From assembly GCA_902764045.1 (NCBI GenBank), contig CACWUI010000019.1, positions 1 to 13,830 of the forward strand: a DNA stretch of 13,830 nucleotides, written 5' to 3'. The DNA comes from an uncultured Lachnospiraceae bacterium. GTDB lineage: Bacteria; Bacillota; Clostridia; Lachnospirales; Lachnospiraceae. This document shows, piece after piece, positions 6,772 to 13,830 of the stretch (position 1 is the stretch's first letter; each line of letters opens with the position of its first letter). Under the pieces are notes generated by a model, which saw nothing but the letters and a program-made list of their open reading frames with translations, was not told the origin of the DNA and made no database searches. Made by a program: the position numbers and the translations under genes.

Positions 6772-6955
6772 GCTCTACCAGAAAGCCATATCACCCTATC
6801 TGGGGCAGGGAAAGTGCAGATATTATCCCAACTGCTCCGAATACGCAAAAGAAGCCGTAAAAAAGTACGGGACAGCCAAAGGAACAGCCATGGCTGCCAA
6901 AAGATTTTTAAGATGCAATCCTTTTGCAAAGGGCGGATATGATCCGGTACCGTAA
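6743..6955 (+). CDS. yidD: membrane protein insertion efficiency factor YidD
   Basis: Small membrane-associated protein thought to help YidC-dependent insertion. From ATG 6743 it has 70 residues, close to the usual 70-85. The family signature is present: RLYQKAISPYLGQGKCRYYP, NCSEYA, then KRFLRCNPFAKGGYDPVP, with the conserved cysteines in KCRYYPNC and LRCNP. A longer frame begins at GTG 6734, but that GTG is part of the GAGGTGAT ribosome binding site for the ATG, so I reject it. It overlaps the end of rnpA by 29 bp and precedes yidC by 21 bp, so the three are co-transcribed. Confidence 0.95.
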   Translation: MKKIMIGSLRLYQKAISPYLGQGKCRYYPNCSEYAKEAVKKYGTAKGTAMAAKRFLRCNPFAKGGYDPVP

Positions 6956-6976
6956 GCACAGGAGGAAAAGAATAAA

Positions 6977-8329
6977 TTGTTTGATGGTATTTTTAAACCC
7001 TTAGCCATAGTTTTGGGTGGATTCCTGGACATAATCTTTAACGGATTAAGTGCCATAGGGATCAGCAAGATCGGTGTTGCCATTGTGGTCATCACCTTTA
7101 TTATTAAGCTGGCCATGCTCCCGCTGACATTTTCCCAGCAGAGAACAGCCAAGATAAACCAGCTTATGCAGCCTGAGCTCAGGGCGATCAGGGGCAAATA
7201 TAAAGGAAGAAATGATACGGCATCCATGCAACGTCAGCAGGAGGAGACAAAGGCCGTATACGAGAAATACGGTATTTCCCAGACGGGAGGCTGTGTTCAG
7301 CTGCTTATCCAGATGCCTATCCTTTTTGCACTGTATAACGTTTTCCGAAACATTCCTTTATATGTAAACAAATTAAAGACACCCCTTTTGGGAGTTCTGG
7401 GAAGCATTCAGTCCGACGGCAACTACCTCAGTATCATGAACGACAAGTTCGGAGGGGTAAACTGGGAATCTTCGGATGACGCATTAAATGCTCTTAACGG
7501 TTTTTCGGTTGAAAGCTGGAATTCTTTAAAAGAACTTTTCCCGGCAAGTGCGGATCTTATATCTGATGCTTCGGCACAGATATTGAACATGAACCACATT
7601 TTCGGTGTGAATATTACCCTGGCACCCAGTCAGGTAGGAGGAATAGCTATTCTTATTCCCATTTGCGCCGGTATTGCACAGTTTGTTTCAGCGAAGCTGG
7701 GTCAGGCTCCTGCACAGGCCGATCAGGGATCAAAGATCACCCAGACCCTTATACTGTTTATGATGCCGGTCATCTCTGTTATCATTGCTTTCAGAGTTCC
7801 TGCGGGTCTTGGTATTTACTGGACGGCTACGGCTGTATTCCAGGCTATCTTCCAGATATTCATTAACAGACATTATCGTAAGCTTACTGCTGATGAGGTT
7901 ATCCAGAAGGCTCTTGAGAAGAAGAGAAGGAAACTGGAAAAGAAGGGAATTTCCCAGGAATCTGTTATCAAAGGCGCGTCCATGAAGACAAAGAACCTGG
8001 ATTATGACAATTCCGATTCCCAGAAAGATAATTCCATCAGGGCAAAGGCCACATTTGCAACATCTTCAAAGGTAAAAGCAAAGAACGTAAAGAGCGGCGG
8101 TGATACCCAGGCGAAGGAAAGCCCGCCGGAAGCGGCACCCAAGCCAAAACCGCCGGATAAGACTTCTTCCGGAGAGACTAAAGCAGCCGATACCAAATCG
8201 GATACGGGAGGTCTGAAGCTGTTCGGAAAGAAGAAAAAGAAGCAGGATGGTCCTTCACTTAAGGACATTGCAGGCAGTGTTAATAAGGTAAACGACAACA
8301 AGAGTAAGCCTAAGAAAAAGCGAAAATGA
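6977..8329 (+). CDS. yidC: membrane protein insertase YidC/OxaA
   Basis: Inserts membrane proteins alone or with SecYEG. Start is TTG 6977 with GGAGG 11 bases upstream; no other suitable start is nearby. The 450-residue protein is much longer than B. subtilis SpoIIIJ (261). Hydrophobic segments lie near residues 8-28, 32-52, 105-128, 220-242 and 254-297. The groove charge, usually Arg, appears as K44 in FIIKLAMLPL. The cytoplasmic hairpin follows (QQRTAKINQLMQPELRAIRG). An outside loop of about 90 residues separates the third and fourth segments. The tail (about 297-450) is long, polar, rich in Lys, Ser and Pro, and ends KPKKKRK, which could bind ribosomes. There is no lipoprotein cysteine at the N-terminus. 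It overlaps jag by 4 bp (ATGA). Confidence 0.96.
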   Translation: MFDGIFKPLAIVLGGFLDIIFNGLSAIGISKIGVAIVVITFIIKLAMLPLTFSQQRTAKINQLMQPELRAIRGKYKGRNDTASMQRQQEETKAVYEKYGISQTGGCVQLLIQMPILFALYNVFRNIPLYVNKLKTPLLGVLGSIQSDGNYLSIMNDKFGGVNWESSDDALNALNGFSVESWNSLKELFPASADLISDASAQILNMNHIFGVNITLAPSQVGGIAILIPICAGIAQFVSAKLGQAPAQADQGSKITQTLILFMMPVISVIIAFRVPAGLGIYWTATAVFQAIFQIFINRHYRKLTADEVIQKALEKKRRKLEKKGISQESVIKGASMKTKNLDYDNSDSQKDNSIRAKATFATSSKVKAKNVKSGGDTQAKESPPEAAPKPKPPDKTSSGETKAADTKSDTGGLKLFGKKKKKQDGPSLKDIAGSVNKVNDNKSKPKKKRK

Positions 8330-8811
8330 TTATGATCTCATCAGAAGCGGTAAATGAAACAGGGCGTCTTGCCGAAGGATTCCTTAAGGAGTTTTTCACC
8401 AAAGCCGGGCGTGATGTAAAACTGGAAAGTAATTGGGATGAAGAGGGTAATTCCCTTATCATTTCAGTGTCGGGAGATGACATTTCCGATTTTATCGGTA
8501 AGAACGGCAGGGTTATAGATTCCCTCCAATACATTACGTCTCTGTCTGTTAATAAAAAGTGTAAGGATTTTGTTAGGATCCTGATAGATATTGACGGTTA
8601 CAGAGAGAAAAGAAGGCAGGAACTTACCCGACTGGCTTTGGAAAGCGCAGAGCTTGTTAAGGCCGAGGGAGAGCCGGTAAGCTTAGAGCCCATGAACCCT
8701 TATGAAAGAAGGATCATTCATATGATATTGCAGACGGATGAGGGTATAAAGACGGAAAGTCAGGGGAAAGAACCTGACAGGTTCCTTGTCATCATGCCTG
8801 CAGACCAATAA
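8326..8811 (+). CDS. jag: KH-R3H RNA-binding protein Jag/KhpB, without Jag-N domain
   Basis: RNA-binding protein of the Jag (KhpB, EloR) family, which partners KhpA and is linked to cell elongation and small-RNA binding in other Firmicutes. The 161 residues contain a KH domain (about 28-92) with the GxxG loop as G58-K-N-G61 in DFIGKNGRVIDSLQYI, and an R3H domain (about 93-158) with R128-xxx-H132 in PYERRIIHMIL. The N-terminal Jag-N domain found in B. subtilis Jag (208 residues) is absent: only about 25 residues precede the KH domain. The ATG overlaps the yidC stop as ATGA, with no clear ribosome binding site, so translation is probably coupled; a second ATG at 8332 is an alternative start. 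A hairpin follows the stop. Confidence 0.94.
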   Translation: MIMISSEAVNETGRLAEGFLKEFFTKAGRDVKLESNWDEEGNSLIISVSGDDISDFIGKNGRVIDSLQYITSLSVNKKCKDFVRILIDIDGYREKRRQELTRLALESAELVKAEGEPVSLEPMNPYERRIIHMILQTDEGIKTESQGKEPDRFLVIMPADQ

Positions 8812-8819
8812 ATATTTTT

Positions 8820-8849
8820 AAGCCGCGGGATTTTATTTCGCGGCTTTTG
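8820..8849 (+). terminator. hairpin terminator between jag and mnmE
   Basis: AGCCGCG (8821-8827) pairs with CGCGGCT (8839-8845) around an 11-base loop, followed by TTTTG and TTT. It ends only about 17 bases before the mnmE ATG, so no complete promoter for mnmE fits downstream of it. It may terminate partially, or mnmE may be transcribed through it. Confidence 0.7.
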
Positions 8850-8866
8850 TTTCCCCCGGAGAAAAT

Positions 8867-10252
8867 ATGGAAGATACGATCGCAGCAATTTCCACCCCTG
8901 TCTACGGCAGCGGCGGAATATCAATAATAAGAATATCAGGTGACGAAGCCATAGAAACGGCAGACAGGATCTTTAAGGCAGCCTCTGGAATGCCTCTGTC
9001 GGAGACAAAGTCCCACACCATCAATTACGGTCATATCACAGATATACAGACCGGAGAGATAATTGACGAGGTGCTGGTCTCCCTTATGCGTGCTCCAAGA
9101 ACCTTCACCACAAAGGACACCGTGGAGATCAATTGCCATGGCGGTATTTTTGTGACAAAAAAGATCCTTGAAGAGGTTTTTAAGTCCGGCGCAAGGCCTG
9201 CGGAACCCGGTGAATTTACAAAAATGGCATTCCTTGGCGGAAGGATAGACCTGGCGGAAGCTGAGGCCGTGGCAGATATAATCAATGCCAAAAGCAGTCT
9301 TTCATTAAAGGCGGCCCAGGGGCAGCTGGCGGGAAGAGTGTCCGGAGAGGTAAAAACGCTGAGAAACAGGATCCTGGATCATATTGCATTTGCGGAAGCC
9401 GCCATGGATGATCCGGAGAATATAGATATGGACGGGCACCGGGAGGATCTGTCCCGGGAACTGGAAGAGATAAAGGATAAGATTTCCGGGCTATTAAAGA
9501 CCTTTAATGAGGGAAAGATGATCAGAGAGGGGATAAATACAGTTATCTTAGGGCGTACAAATGCCGGCAAATCCAGCCTGTTTAATCTTTTGGCGGGAAG
9601 CGAAAGCGCTATAGTTACCGACATAGAAGGGACCACCAGAGACATGGTCAGGGAAAGCGTGCTGCTTGGAGATCTGGTGCTTAATATCGCTGATACTGCA
9701 GGTATAAGAAAAACAGAGGATAAGGTAGAGGCAATAGGAGTATCAAAAGCCATGGATGCCGCCCTGGATGCGGATCTTATACTTCACGTGATCGACGGTA
9801 CGGGTAAATTGGAAAAGGAAGACTTTGAGATAGCAAAAAAGGCTCCCGGTAAAAACAGGATAGTTATCATCAATAAAAAGGATCTGGGGAAGGGACTCTC
9901 AATCGAGGATATATCAGGGCTTTATGGTGAAAGATCAGAGGCGGTCTTTATTTCGAGTCTTACGGGAGAAGGTCTGGAGAGTCTTGAGTCAAAGGTAAAA
10001 GAACTTTTTTCCATAGGGAGTATCGCGGTAAACGAGGAGCCGGTCATTGCAAGCAGCAGACATAAGGCATTGCTTGATGCAGCGCTTGTAAGTCTTGAAA
10101 AAGTAACTGATGGGATAAATGCCGGATTTGGTGAGGATCTTTTTACCATTGACCTGATGGATGCCTACAGCAGCCTGGGGCTTATTATCGGTGAAGAGAC
10201 AGAGGATGACCTGGCAGACCGGATCTTTGAGAAATTTTGTATGGGGAAATAA
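8867..10252 (+). CDS. mnmE: tRNA uridine-5-carboxymethylaminomethyl modification GTPase MnmE
   Basis: With MnmG, MnmE modifies the wobble uridine of certain tRNAs, using a folate one-carbon donor and GTP. Length is 461 residues, as expected. The N-terminal folate-binding domain begins DTIAAISTPVYGSGGISIIR and includes PRTFTTKDTVEINCHGG. The G domain is inserted in a helical domain: G1 GRTNAGKSS (229-237, Thr where Pro is usual), G2 EGTTRD (254-259), G3 DTAG (276-279), G4 NKKD (336-339). The C-terminus is CMGK (458-461), with the conserved catalytic cysteine of the C-x-GK motif. GGAG lies about 5 bases upstream of the ATG. Its partner gene mnmG, often next in Firmicutes, is not here: a terminator and a convergent peptidase gene follow. 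Confidence 0.98.
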   Translation: MEDTIAAISTPVYGSGGISIIRISGDEAIETADRIFKAASGMPLSETKSHTINYGHITDIQTGEIIDEVLVSLMRAPRTFTTKDTVEINCHGGIFVTKKILEEVFKSGARPAEPGEFTKMAFLGGRIDLAEAEAVADIINAKSSLSLKAAQGQLAGRVSGEVKTLRNRILDHIAFAEAAMDDPENIDMDGHREDLSRELEEIKDKISGLLKTFNEGKMIREGINTVILGRTNAGKSSLFNLLAGSESAIVTDIEGTTRDMVRESVLLGDLVLNIADTAGIRKTEDKVEAIGVSKAMDAALDADLILHVIDGTGKLEKEDFEIAKKAPGKNRIVIINKKDLGKGLSIEDISGLYGERSEAVFISSLTGEGLESLESKVKELFSIGSIAVNEEPVIASSRHKALLDAALVSLEKVTDGINAGFGEDLFTIDLMDAYSSLGLIIGEETEDDLADRIFEKFCMGK

Positions 10253-10253
10253 A

Positions 10254-10283
10254 AAAAAGGAGACAGAGAACTGTCTCCTTTTT
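10254..10283. terminator. bidirectional terminator between mnmE and peptidase gene
   Basis: A perfect 13-bp stem, AAAAAGGAGACAG against CTGTCTCCTTTTT, around the loop AGAA. It has an A run on the left and a T run on the right, so it can stop transcripts from both converging genes. It begins 2 bp after the mnmE stop and ends 7 bp before the stop of the peptidase gene. Confidence 0.92.
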
Positions 10284-10290
10284 AGATTAA

Positions 10291-13200
10291 TTACTTCAAC
10301 CATCCTTTGCCGTCAGCATAATATGTCTTTACTGAAATCTTTACCGGTTTATTTACTGCCAGCCAGCCGTTGCTGCCGAAGTAACTCATGTGTTTTGCCT
10401 TGTTTTCGGCGTATGAGTTTTTCGTGCCGGTACCCATCTGTTGTAACCCGGTACGAAGCCAGCCGTCACCACCGAAATAACTCCAGTGTTTATCTTTATT
10501 ACCGTCCGGATCGGAAGTGCCTTTACCAAGCTGAACCCAGCCGGTACGAAGCCATCCGTTGCCTCCGAAATAGGACCAGTGCTTAGCCTTATTACCGTCC
10601 GGATCGGAAGTGCCTTTACCAAGCCGGACCCAGTCGGTGCGGAGCCAGCCGTTACCTCCGAAGTAACTCCAGTGAGTGTCGGTGTTTTCATTATAGGTGT
10701 TTGCGGTACCCCTGCCCATTTTTTGCCATCCGGTACGAAGCCATCCGTTTTCTCCGAAATATGAGAAATGAGGGGCCTTTTCTCCGTCTGCGGTGGTGAA
10801 ATGTCTCCAGCCTGTGGCAAGGAAACCGTCTTTTTCAAAATAACTCCAATGGGGCGTGGTCTCACCTTCCGCATTTCCCATATAATGCCATCCGGTATAG
10901 TAAGATCCGTCTGCGGCATAATATCTGTACCTGCCCTTTTCTTTTCTCCAGCCCTTCTTTACGGCCCGTACGATCTCACTGTATTCGCCGTTATAGAAAG
11001 CTTCTATGCCTCCTTTTTGCTTTTCCTCAGGTATGTCAATATAACCGCACACTCTGAACTCGTATTCTTTCTCTTCATCAAGACCGTCTGCGGTAAGCAC
11101 GGGGCGGTCAGGTCCGAATACTTTTGTTGTCCATTCCTGTGTGCCCACGGGGCGGTAATCCAGCTTATATCCTGTTATCTTTGACGATTTCCGGTCGGAT
11201 ACGGTAATAACAGCCGAAGAGCCTTTGGACTCAGCGCTTTTTATTTCTCCCTTATCGGGTTTGATGACAAAGTCCATATCAAAAGGTTTCAGGGAATCCG
11301 GTTCATCCGGGTCCTGTATGCGGGTTACGATGGTAGTTCCTACGCCGCAGTCGATATTGTTTTTATAGGAGACAGTATATTCCTTTCCTTCCGTGAAAAC
11401 GGTCTTAGTGTCTTCGCCAATGACTTCAACCCGGGGTCTTATCTCATCACCGGTATATACGGATTCAAAGGAACCGTCCAACAGGCTGACCATTCCGATC
11501 TGCATGTTTCCCACATATATTGCTACGGCTCTTTTTCCTACGTTTTCCACATCTGCGATCAGATAAGTGCTTCCGACTTTTTTGGCCTTCAGATCAACAG
11601 TTGAGTTATCTGCGGAAGGGGTCATCTCTACGATGGATTCTCCGCCGGGGGCAAGACTCCATTTAATGTCATCGCTGTCTATATGTACGCCTTTGTCTCC
11701 GGTAAAGGTAAGACTGTAAGATTCCGTATCATAACCTTCGGTCATCAACATTTTTCCTCTTACAGAGCCTCCGGAAATGCGTATATTTATGTCCGTTTCC
11801 TGTATGCTGTTGTAACCTTTAATAGGGAAGTTATCAAATACATAATTGGCTTCCACGGCCTCTTCCTCGGGGACAAGGGTATACTGAACATCTTTTTCGG
11901 AATAGTCATACCATTTCCCGTCCACACAGATCATGGATTCCTGCTCGTTTATAACCCCCTTCTGGTAGGTTTTTGCATAAGTGCTGTTGCCGTATCCTAC
12001 CGATAAAGGTACTGCATATGAACCGTCCTCCTGCTTCTGTGTGATGACAATGGCATAAGGCTGCTTCTTTTGGATAATGGAGGGGTTTTTCAGGTTCATC
12101 TTATGGAATCCGCCGTATTTGTAGGTTTCTTCCATCTTTTCAAGTAAAATGCCGTCCTCAGGGGTCGCAGCGTTGTCAGCAAGCAGATAGATCTCACAGG
12201 TTACCTTCGTATTGGGGTCACGTGTTTCGAATGAAACGGCATTCAGAACCTGGCACCCTTCGGGTATGAACAGATTGGCTGCTCTGATCTCCTTTTTTAA
12301 TGATGCGGATAAAGGCTCACTGACAGGCATATAGTTATGCTCGTCAAGGTAATAGCTTTCGGTACCCTTATTGGTATCAAATGTAAATGTCTCGGGAAGG
12401 CATATTGATTGGTCATAATAAGACATCCAGAAATAACCGGAACCCACCATGACCGGATTTCCCTTTTCATCGGTGATCACATTTCCGTCTTCATCGGTCT
12501 TCGGTACCTGTATGCCCCATGTTCCGTAGCCCTTATTCGGAAAATCTTCTTCTCCGGAGCCCCAGCTGTTCTTTACAAGGAATGCGCCGTTTGCCGGAGG
12601 CCGGTGATCTTTGTTGAAGTTTTCCCTCGGATAATCGTCATCCCATCCTATGATGGTAACGGCATGGTTTGCCTGAGCAGGCTCATAAGTGTATTGCGCC
12701 CAGTTTTTTGTCTGTATGTATTTTGCGTCACCGGAATCATCTTTGGGATTGGACTGGTCTGCACAAAATCCGATCTCAACACCACGGATGTTCATAAGCT
12801 CTTCTTTTATGGCAGCCACACCGGCTTCGTTGTAGTAGTATCTGTCATTTTCGTCATAACCCGCAGGTGATGGAAGCAGAGCAGATTCGCTCAGTACGTA
12901 ATCCTGTTGGAAACGATCCTTATCGGAAAGGTACCAGTCGTCCTCATCACTGTAGCAGAAATCCTGATACACTCCGTCCACTATCTTTTGGGTGGTTGAC
13001 CCGTTCTTTCCTTTGTATACAAACTGATCGCCCCTGCTCTCATTTACAGGACCCACTCCCTGGGCAAAAATGGAAGTGGCAAGAAAAGGTAATCCGCCCT
13101 TATAGTATGACGCCGAAGAAGATACGAAATTAACATAAGTTCCTTCACCGTTTTGGCGATTGTTCTTGTCATCAATATATCTGTTTGAAAAAAATGCCAA

Positions 13201-13593
13201 CTGCTTCTCGGAGAGATCCAGGGTTTTATATGCCTCCGGATCATCAGCCAGAAGAGAACCCAGGATGCTTGTTTCCGCAGCTGACACGGCTGCGAAACCC
13301 CAACAGGTTCCGTATGGATTTTGAAATTTTACGGAGGTTACATAACATCTGTCGCCTTCACCGTCACCATCGGTATCCACATTTCTGAGATCAAATTTTG
13401 AAGGATAGTTTTTTGCTTCGGTAAGAAGTTCCCTTCGTGACGCCTCGCTGTCAAAGTCAACGGAAGTCAGGGCAAAGTCTTCTTCAGGTTTATCCTGGGC
13501 TGCGGGGATACTTATCCCGAAACAGCCGAATGTGACGGATGCGGAGACCGTACCCAGTAAAATGCTGTTAATGAGCCGCTTCTTTTTTTTCAT
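10291..13593 (-). CDS. secreted C1-family cysteine peptidase with lectin-like, Ig/FnIII-like and wall-binding repeat modules
   Basis: Large extracellular papain-like protease, 1,100 residues, likely surface-bound. The signal peptide is KKKKR plus a hydrophobic stretch (7-29), with cleavage near PAA-QDK (32/33). The peptidase domain (about 65-390) has the full catalytic set: oxyanion Q91 and C97 in VKFQNPYGTCWGFAAVSAAE, H310 in ANHAVTIIGWDDD, N342 in VKNSWGSG. An acidic DxDxDG loop (73-81) precedes the active site. Further regions are a lectin-like domain often joined to C1 peptidases in clostridia (about 400-550), a Big2-like Ig region (about 600-700), another beta module with YTGDEIRPRVEV and YTVSYKNN (about 705-780), an FnIII-like module (780-880), and aromatic repeats with HWSYFGGNGWLRTGW (881-1100). 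AAAGGCGG precedes the ATG. It is convergent with mnmE, with its own promoter. The substrate is unknown. Confidence 0.93.
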   Translation of the reverse strand: MKKKKRLINSILLGTVSASVTFGCFGISIPAAQDKPEEDFALTSVDFDSEASRRELLTEAKNYPSKFDLRNVDTDGDGEGDRCYVTSVKFQNPYGTCWGFAAVSAAETSILGSLLADDPEAYKTLDLSEKQLAFFSNRYIDDKNNRQNGEGTYVNFVSSSASYYKGGLPFLATSIFAQGVGPVNESRGDQFVYKGKNGSTTQKIVDGVYQDFCYSDEDDWYLSDKDRFQQDYVLSESALLPSPAGYDENDRYYYNEAGVAAIKEELMNIRGVEIGFCADQSNPKDDSGDAKYIQTKNWAQYTYEPAQANHAVTIIGWDDDYPRENFNKDHRPPANGAFLVKNSWGSGEEDFPNKGYGTWGIQVPKTDEDGNVITDEKGNPVMVGSGYFWMSYYDQSICLPETFTFDTNKGTESYYLDEHNYMPVSEPLSASLKKEIRAANLFIPEGCQVLNAVSFETRDPNTKVTCEIYLLADNAATPEDGILLEKMEETYKYGGFHKMNLKNPSIIQKKQPYAIVITQKQEDGSYAVPLSVGYGNSTYAKTYQKGVINEQESMICVDGKWYDYSEKDVQYTLVPEEEAVEANYVFDNFPIKGYNSIQETDINIRISGGSVRGKMLMTEGYDTESYSLTFTGDKGVHIDSDDIKWSLAPGGESIVEMTPSADNSTVDLKAKKVGSTYLIADVENVGKRAVAIYVGNMQIGMVSLLDGSFESVYTGDEIRPRVEVIGEDTKTVFTEGKEYTVSYKNNIDCGVGTTIVTRIQDPDEPDSLKPFDMDFVIKPDKGEIKSAESKGSSAVITVSDRKSSKITGYKLDYRPVGTQEWTTKVFGPDRPVLTADGLDEEKEYEFRVCGYIDIPEEKQKGGIEAFYNGEYSEIVRAVKKGWRKEKGRYRYYAADGSYYTGWHYMGNAEGETTPHWSYFEKDGFLATGWRHFTTADGEKAPHFSYFGENGWLRTGWQKMGRGTANTYNENTDTHWSYFGGNGWLRTDWVRLGKGTSDPDGNKAKHWSYFGGNGWLRTGWVQLGKGTSDPDGNKDKHWSYFGGDGWLRTGLQQMGTGTKNSYAENKAKHMSYFGSNGWLAVNKPVKISVKTYYADGKGWLK
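10300..10950 (-). repeat. cell-wall-binding-type tandem repeats in the peptidase C-terminus
   Basis: Repeats keyed on SYFGGNGWLRTGW. On the plus strand the equivalent codons begin near 10448, 10541, 10634, 10730 and 10811, giving periods of 93, 93, 96 and 81 bp (27-32 residues). Two neighbouring units share a 36-base identical stretch (10496-10531 and 10589-10624). The Trp, Tyr and Gly pattern resembles choline- or glucan-binding repeats, so attachment to wall polymers is the likely role. The ligand is not determinable here. Confidence 0.85.
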
Positions 13594-13639
13594 TCATTCT
13601 ACCGCCTTTCCGGGGGCTGATCTTTGTGCCTACACCCCT

Positions 13640-13668
13640 ATCATACAACATATCCATAAGAATGTTAA
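13640..13668 (-). promoter_or_regulatory. promoter of the peptidase gene
   Basis: On the minus strand, TTAACA (13663-13668), a 17-bp spacer and TATGAT (13640-13645). This is a good sigma-A match and would give a leader of about 40 bases before the ATG at 13593. Confidence 0.65.
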
Positions 13669-13791
13669 TTAAAAATTTGTCAATTGAAGGGTTATTTTTA
13701 CGGGGGATAGGAGACTCTTAATTATATCCCGTTTTTCTGTGAAAAACAGGACAAAAAAACAGTTCCCCTGTCCCTCGCCGGCTTTATGGGT

Positions 13792-13797
13792 TATAAT
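13792..13797 (+). promoter_or_regulatory. possible -10 element for the right-edge gene
   Basis: A perfect TATAAT lies 26 bases before the ATG at 13824, placing a transcript start just upstream of the AAAGGAG site. No good -35 is visible at 17 bp (TGTCCC). The rest of the gap between the two divergent genes (13594-13823) shows only a small inverted repeat (13731-13747, GTTTTTC-tgt-GAAAAAC). Confidence 0.35.
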
Positions 13798-13823
13798 ACT
13801 TCCTGATTTATAAAGGAGTAAAA

Positions 13824-13830
13824 ATGTCAG
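13824..13830 (+). CDS. start of an unidentified gene cut by the window edge
   Basis: The last bases read ATG TCA G, preceded at 5 bases by AAAGGAG (13812-13818) and further up by TATAAT. The spacing looks like a genuine translation start on the plus strand, divergent from the peptidase gene. Only two full codons are visible, so no product can be proposed. Confidence 0.5.

Noticed and set aside
10440..10820. Regular 93-bp repeats considered as a CRISPR array or other non-coding repeat
   Set aside because: The period is a multiple of three, the frame stays open, units are conserved at the protein level and there are no short repeat-unique spacer alternations.
10386..10919. 177-codon open frame overlapping the peptidase repeats on the same strand
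   Set aside because: It is a frame shadow of the repetitive repeat DNA: periodic composition, no start signal, no recognisable protein, and it lies wholly inside a convincing gene.
12409..12870. 153-codon open frame on the plus strand inside the peptidase gene
   Set aside because: It is antisense to the catalytic domain, has no ribosome binding site, and its sequence is the complement of conserved peptidase codons.
13522..13540. Possible lipoprotein signal at C24 of the peptidase
   Set aside because: The residues before the cysteine (VTFG) do not fit the usual lipobox with Leu at -3; cleavage after PAA at about residue 32 fits better.
13731..13773. Inverted repeats upstream of the right-edge gene considered as a terminator
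   Set aside because: The best stem is only 7 bp of mostly A-T pairs with a 3-base loop and no following T run, and no gene ends nearby.
1..13830. Search for a new multi-gene system (defence, mobile, biosynthetic)
   Set aside because: Twelve of the genes fit known families, eleven of them in the standard origin-region order; the only accessory gene seen is the single peptidase with its own promoter and terminator.

Overview
This window is the replication-origin neighbourhood of a Firmicute chromosome. The best guess is a clostridium of the Lachnospiraceae type. The reasons are the gene order around dnaA, strong AAGGAGG-type ribosome binding sites, moderate GC content, a Gram-positive YidC without the large periplasmic domain, and a secreted C1 peptidase with lectin-like and cell-wall-binding repeat modules. 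The genus cannot be fixed from the sequence alone.

Left arm (1-5928, all minus strand, reading away from the origin): dnaA, dnaN, a small S4-domain RNA-binding gene (yaaA), recF and gyrB (its 3' end lies beyond position 1). From dnaN onward the genes overlap or nearly touch, as in a translationally coupled operon. Origin DNA lies on both sides of dnaA. A cluster of three perfect DnaA boxes (6021-6063) sits between dnaA and rpmH. The dnaA-dnaN gap (4289-4572) holds degenerate DnaA boxes, a TAG-type trinucleotide run matching the DnaA-trio element (4356-4370), and an adjacent alternating AT tract. This is the bipartite layout known from Bacillus subtilis, with the likely unwinding site between dnaA and dnaN.

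Right arm (6092-10252, plus strand): a near-consensus promoter, then rpmH (ribosomal protein L34), a terminator or attenuator hairpin, rnpA (RNase P protein), yidD and yidC (membrane protein insertion), jag/khpB (KH-R3H RNA-binding protein), a second hairpin and mnmE (tRNA wobble-uridine modification GTPase). L34, RNase P protein, YidD, YidC and Jag link ribosome assembly, tRNA maturation and membrane insertion in one cluster.

The cluster ends at a strong bidirectional terminator (10254-10283). Instead of the mnmG gene that often follows mnmE, there is a convergent 1,100-residue secreted cysteine peptidase (10291-13593). It carries a signal peptide, a complete Gln-Cys-His-Asn catalytic set, a lectin-like region, Ig-like and FnIII-like modules and five to six aromatic repeats that probably bind the cell surface. 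A divergent gene begins at the right edge (13824) with only 7 bases visible.

I found no mobile element, CRISPR array, tRNA or rRNA, and no convincing new multi-gene system. The most interesting points are the origin architecture, an acidic insertion in GyrB, a Jag protein lacking its Jag-N domain, attenuator-like hairpins, and the peptidase with its recently duplicated repeats.
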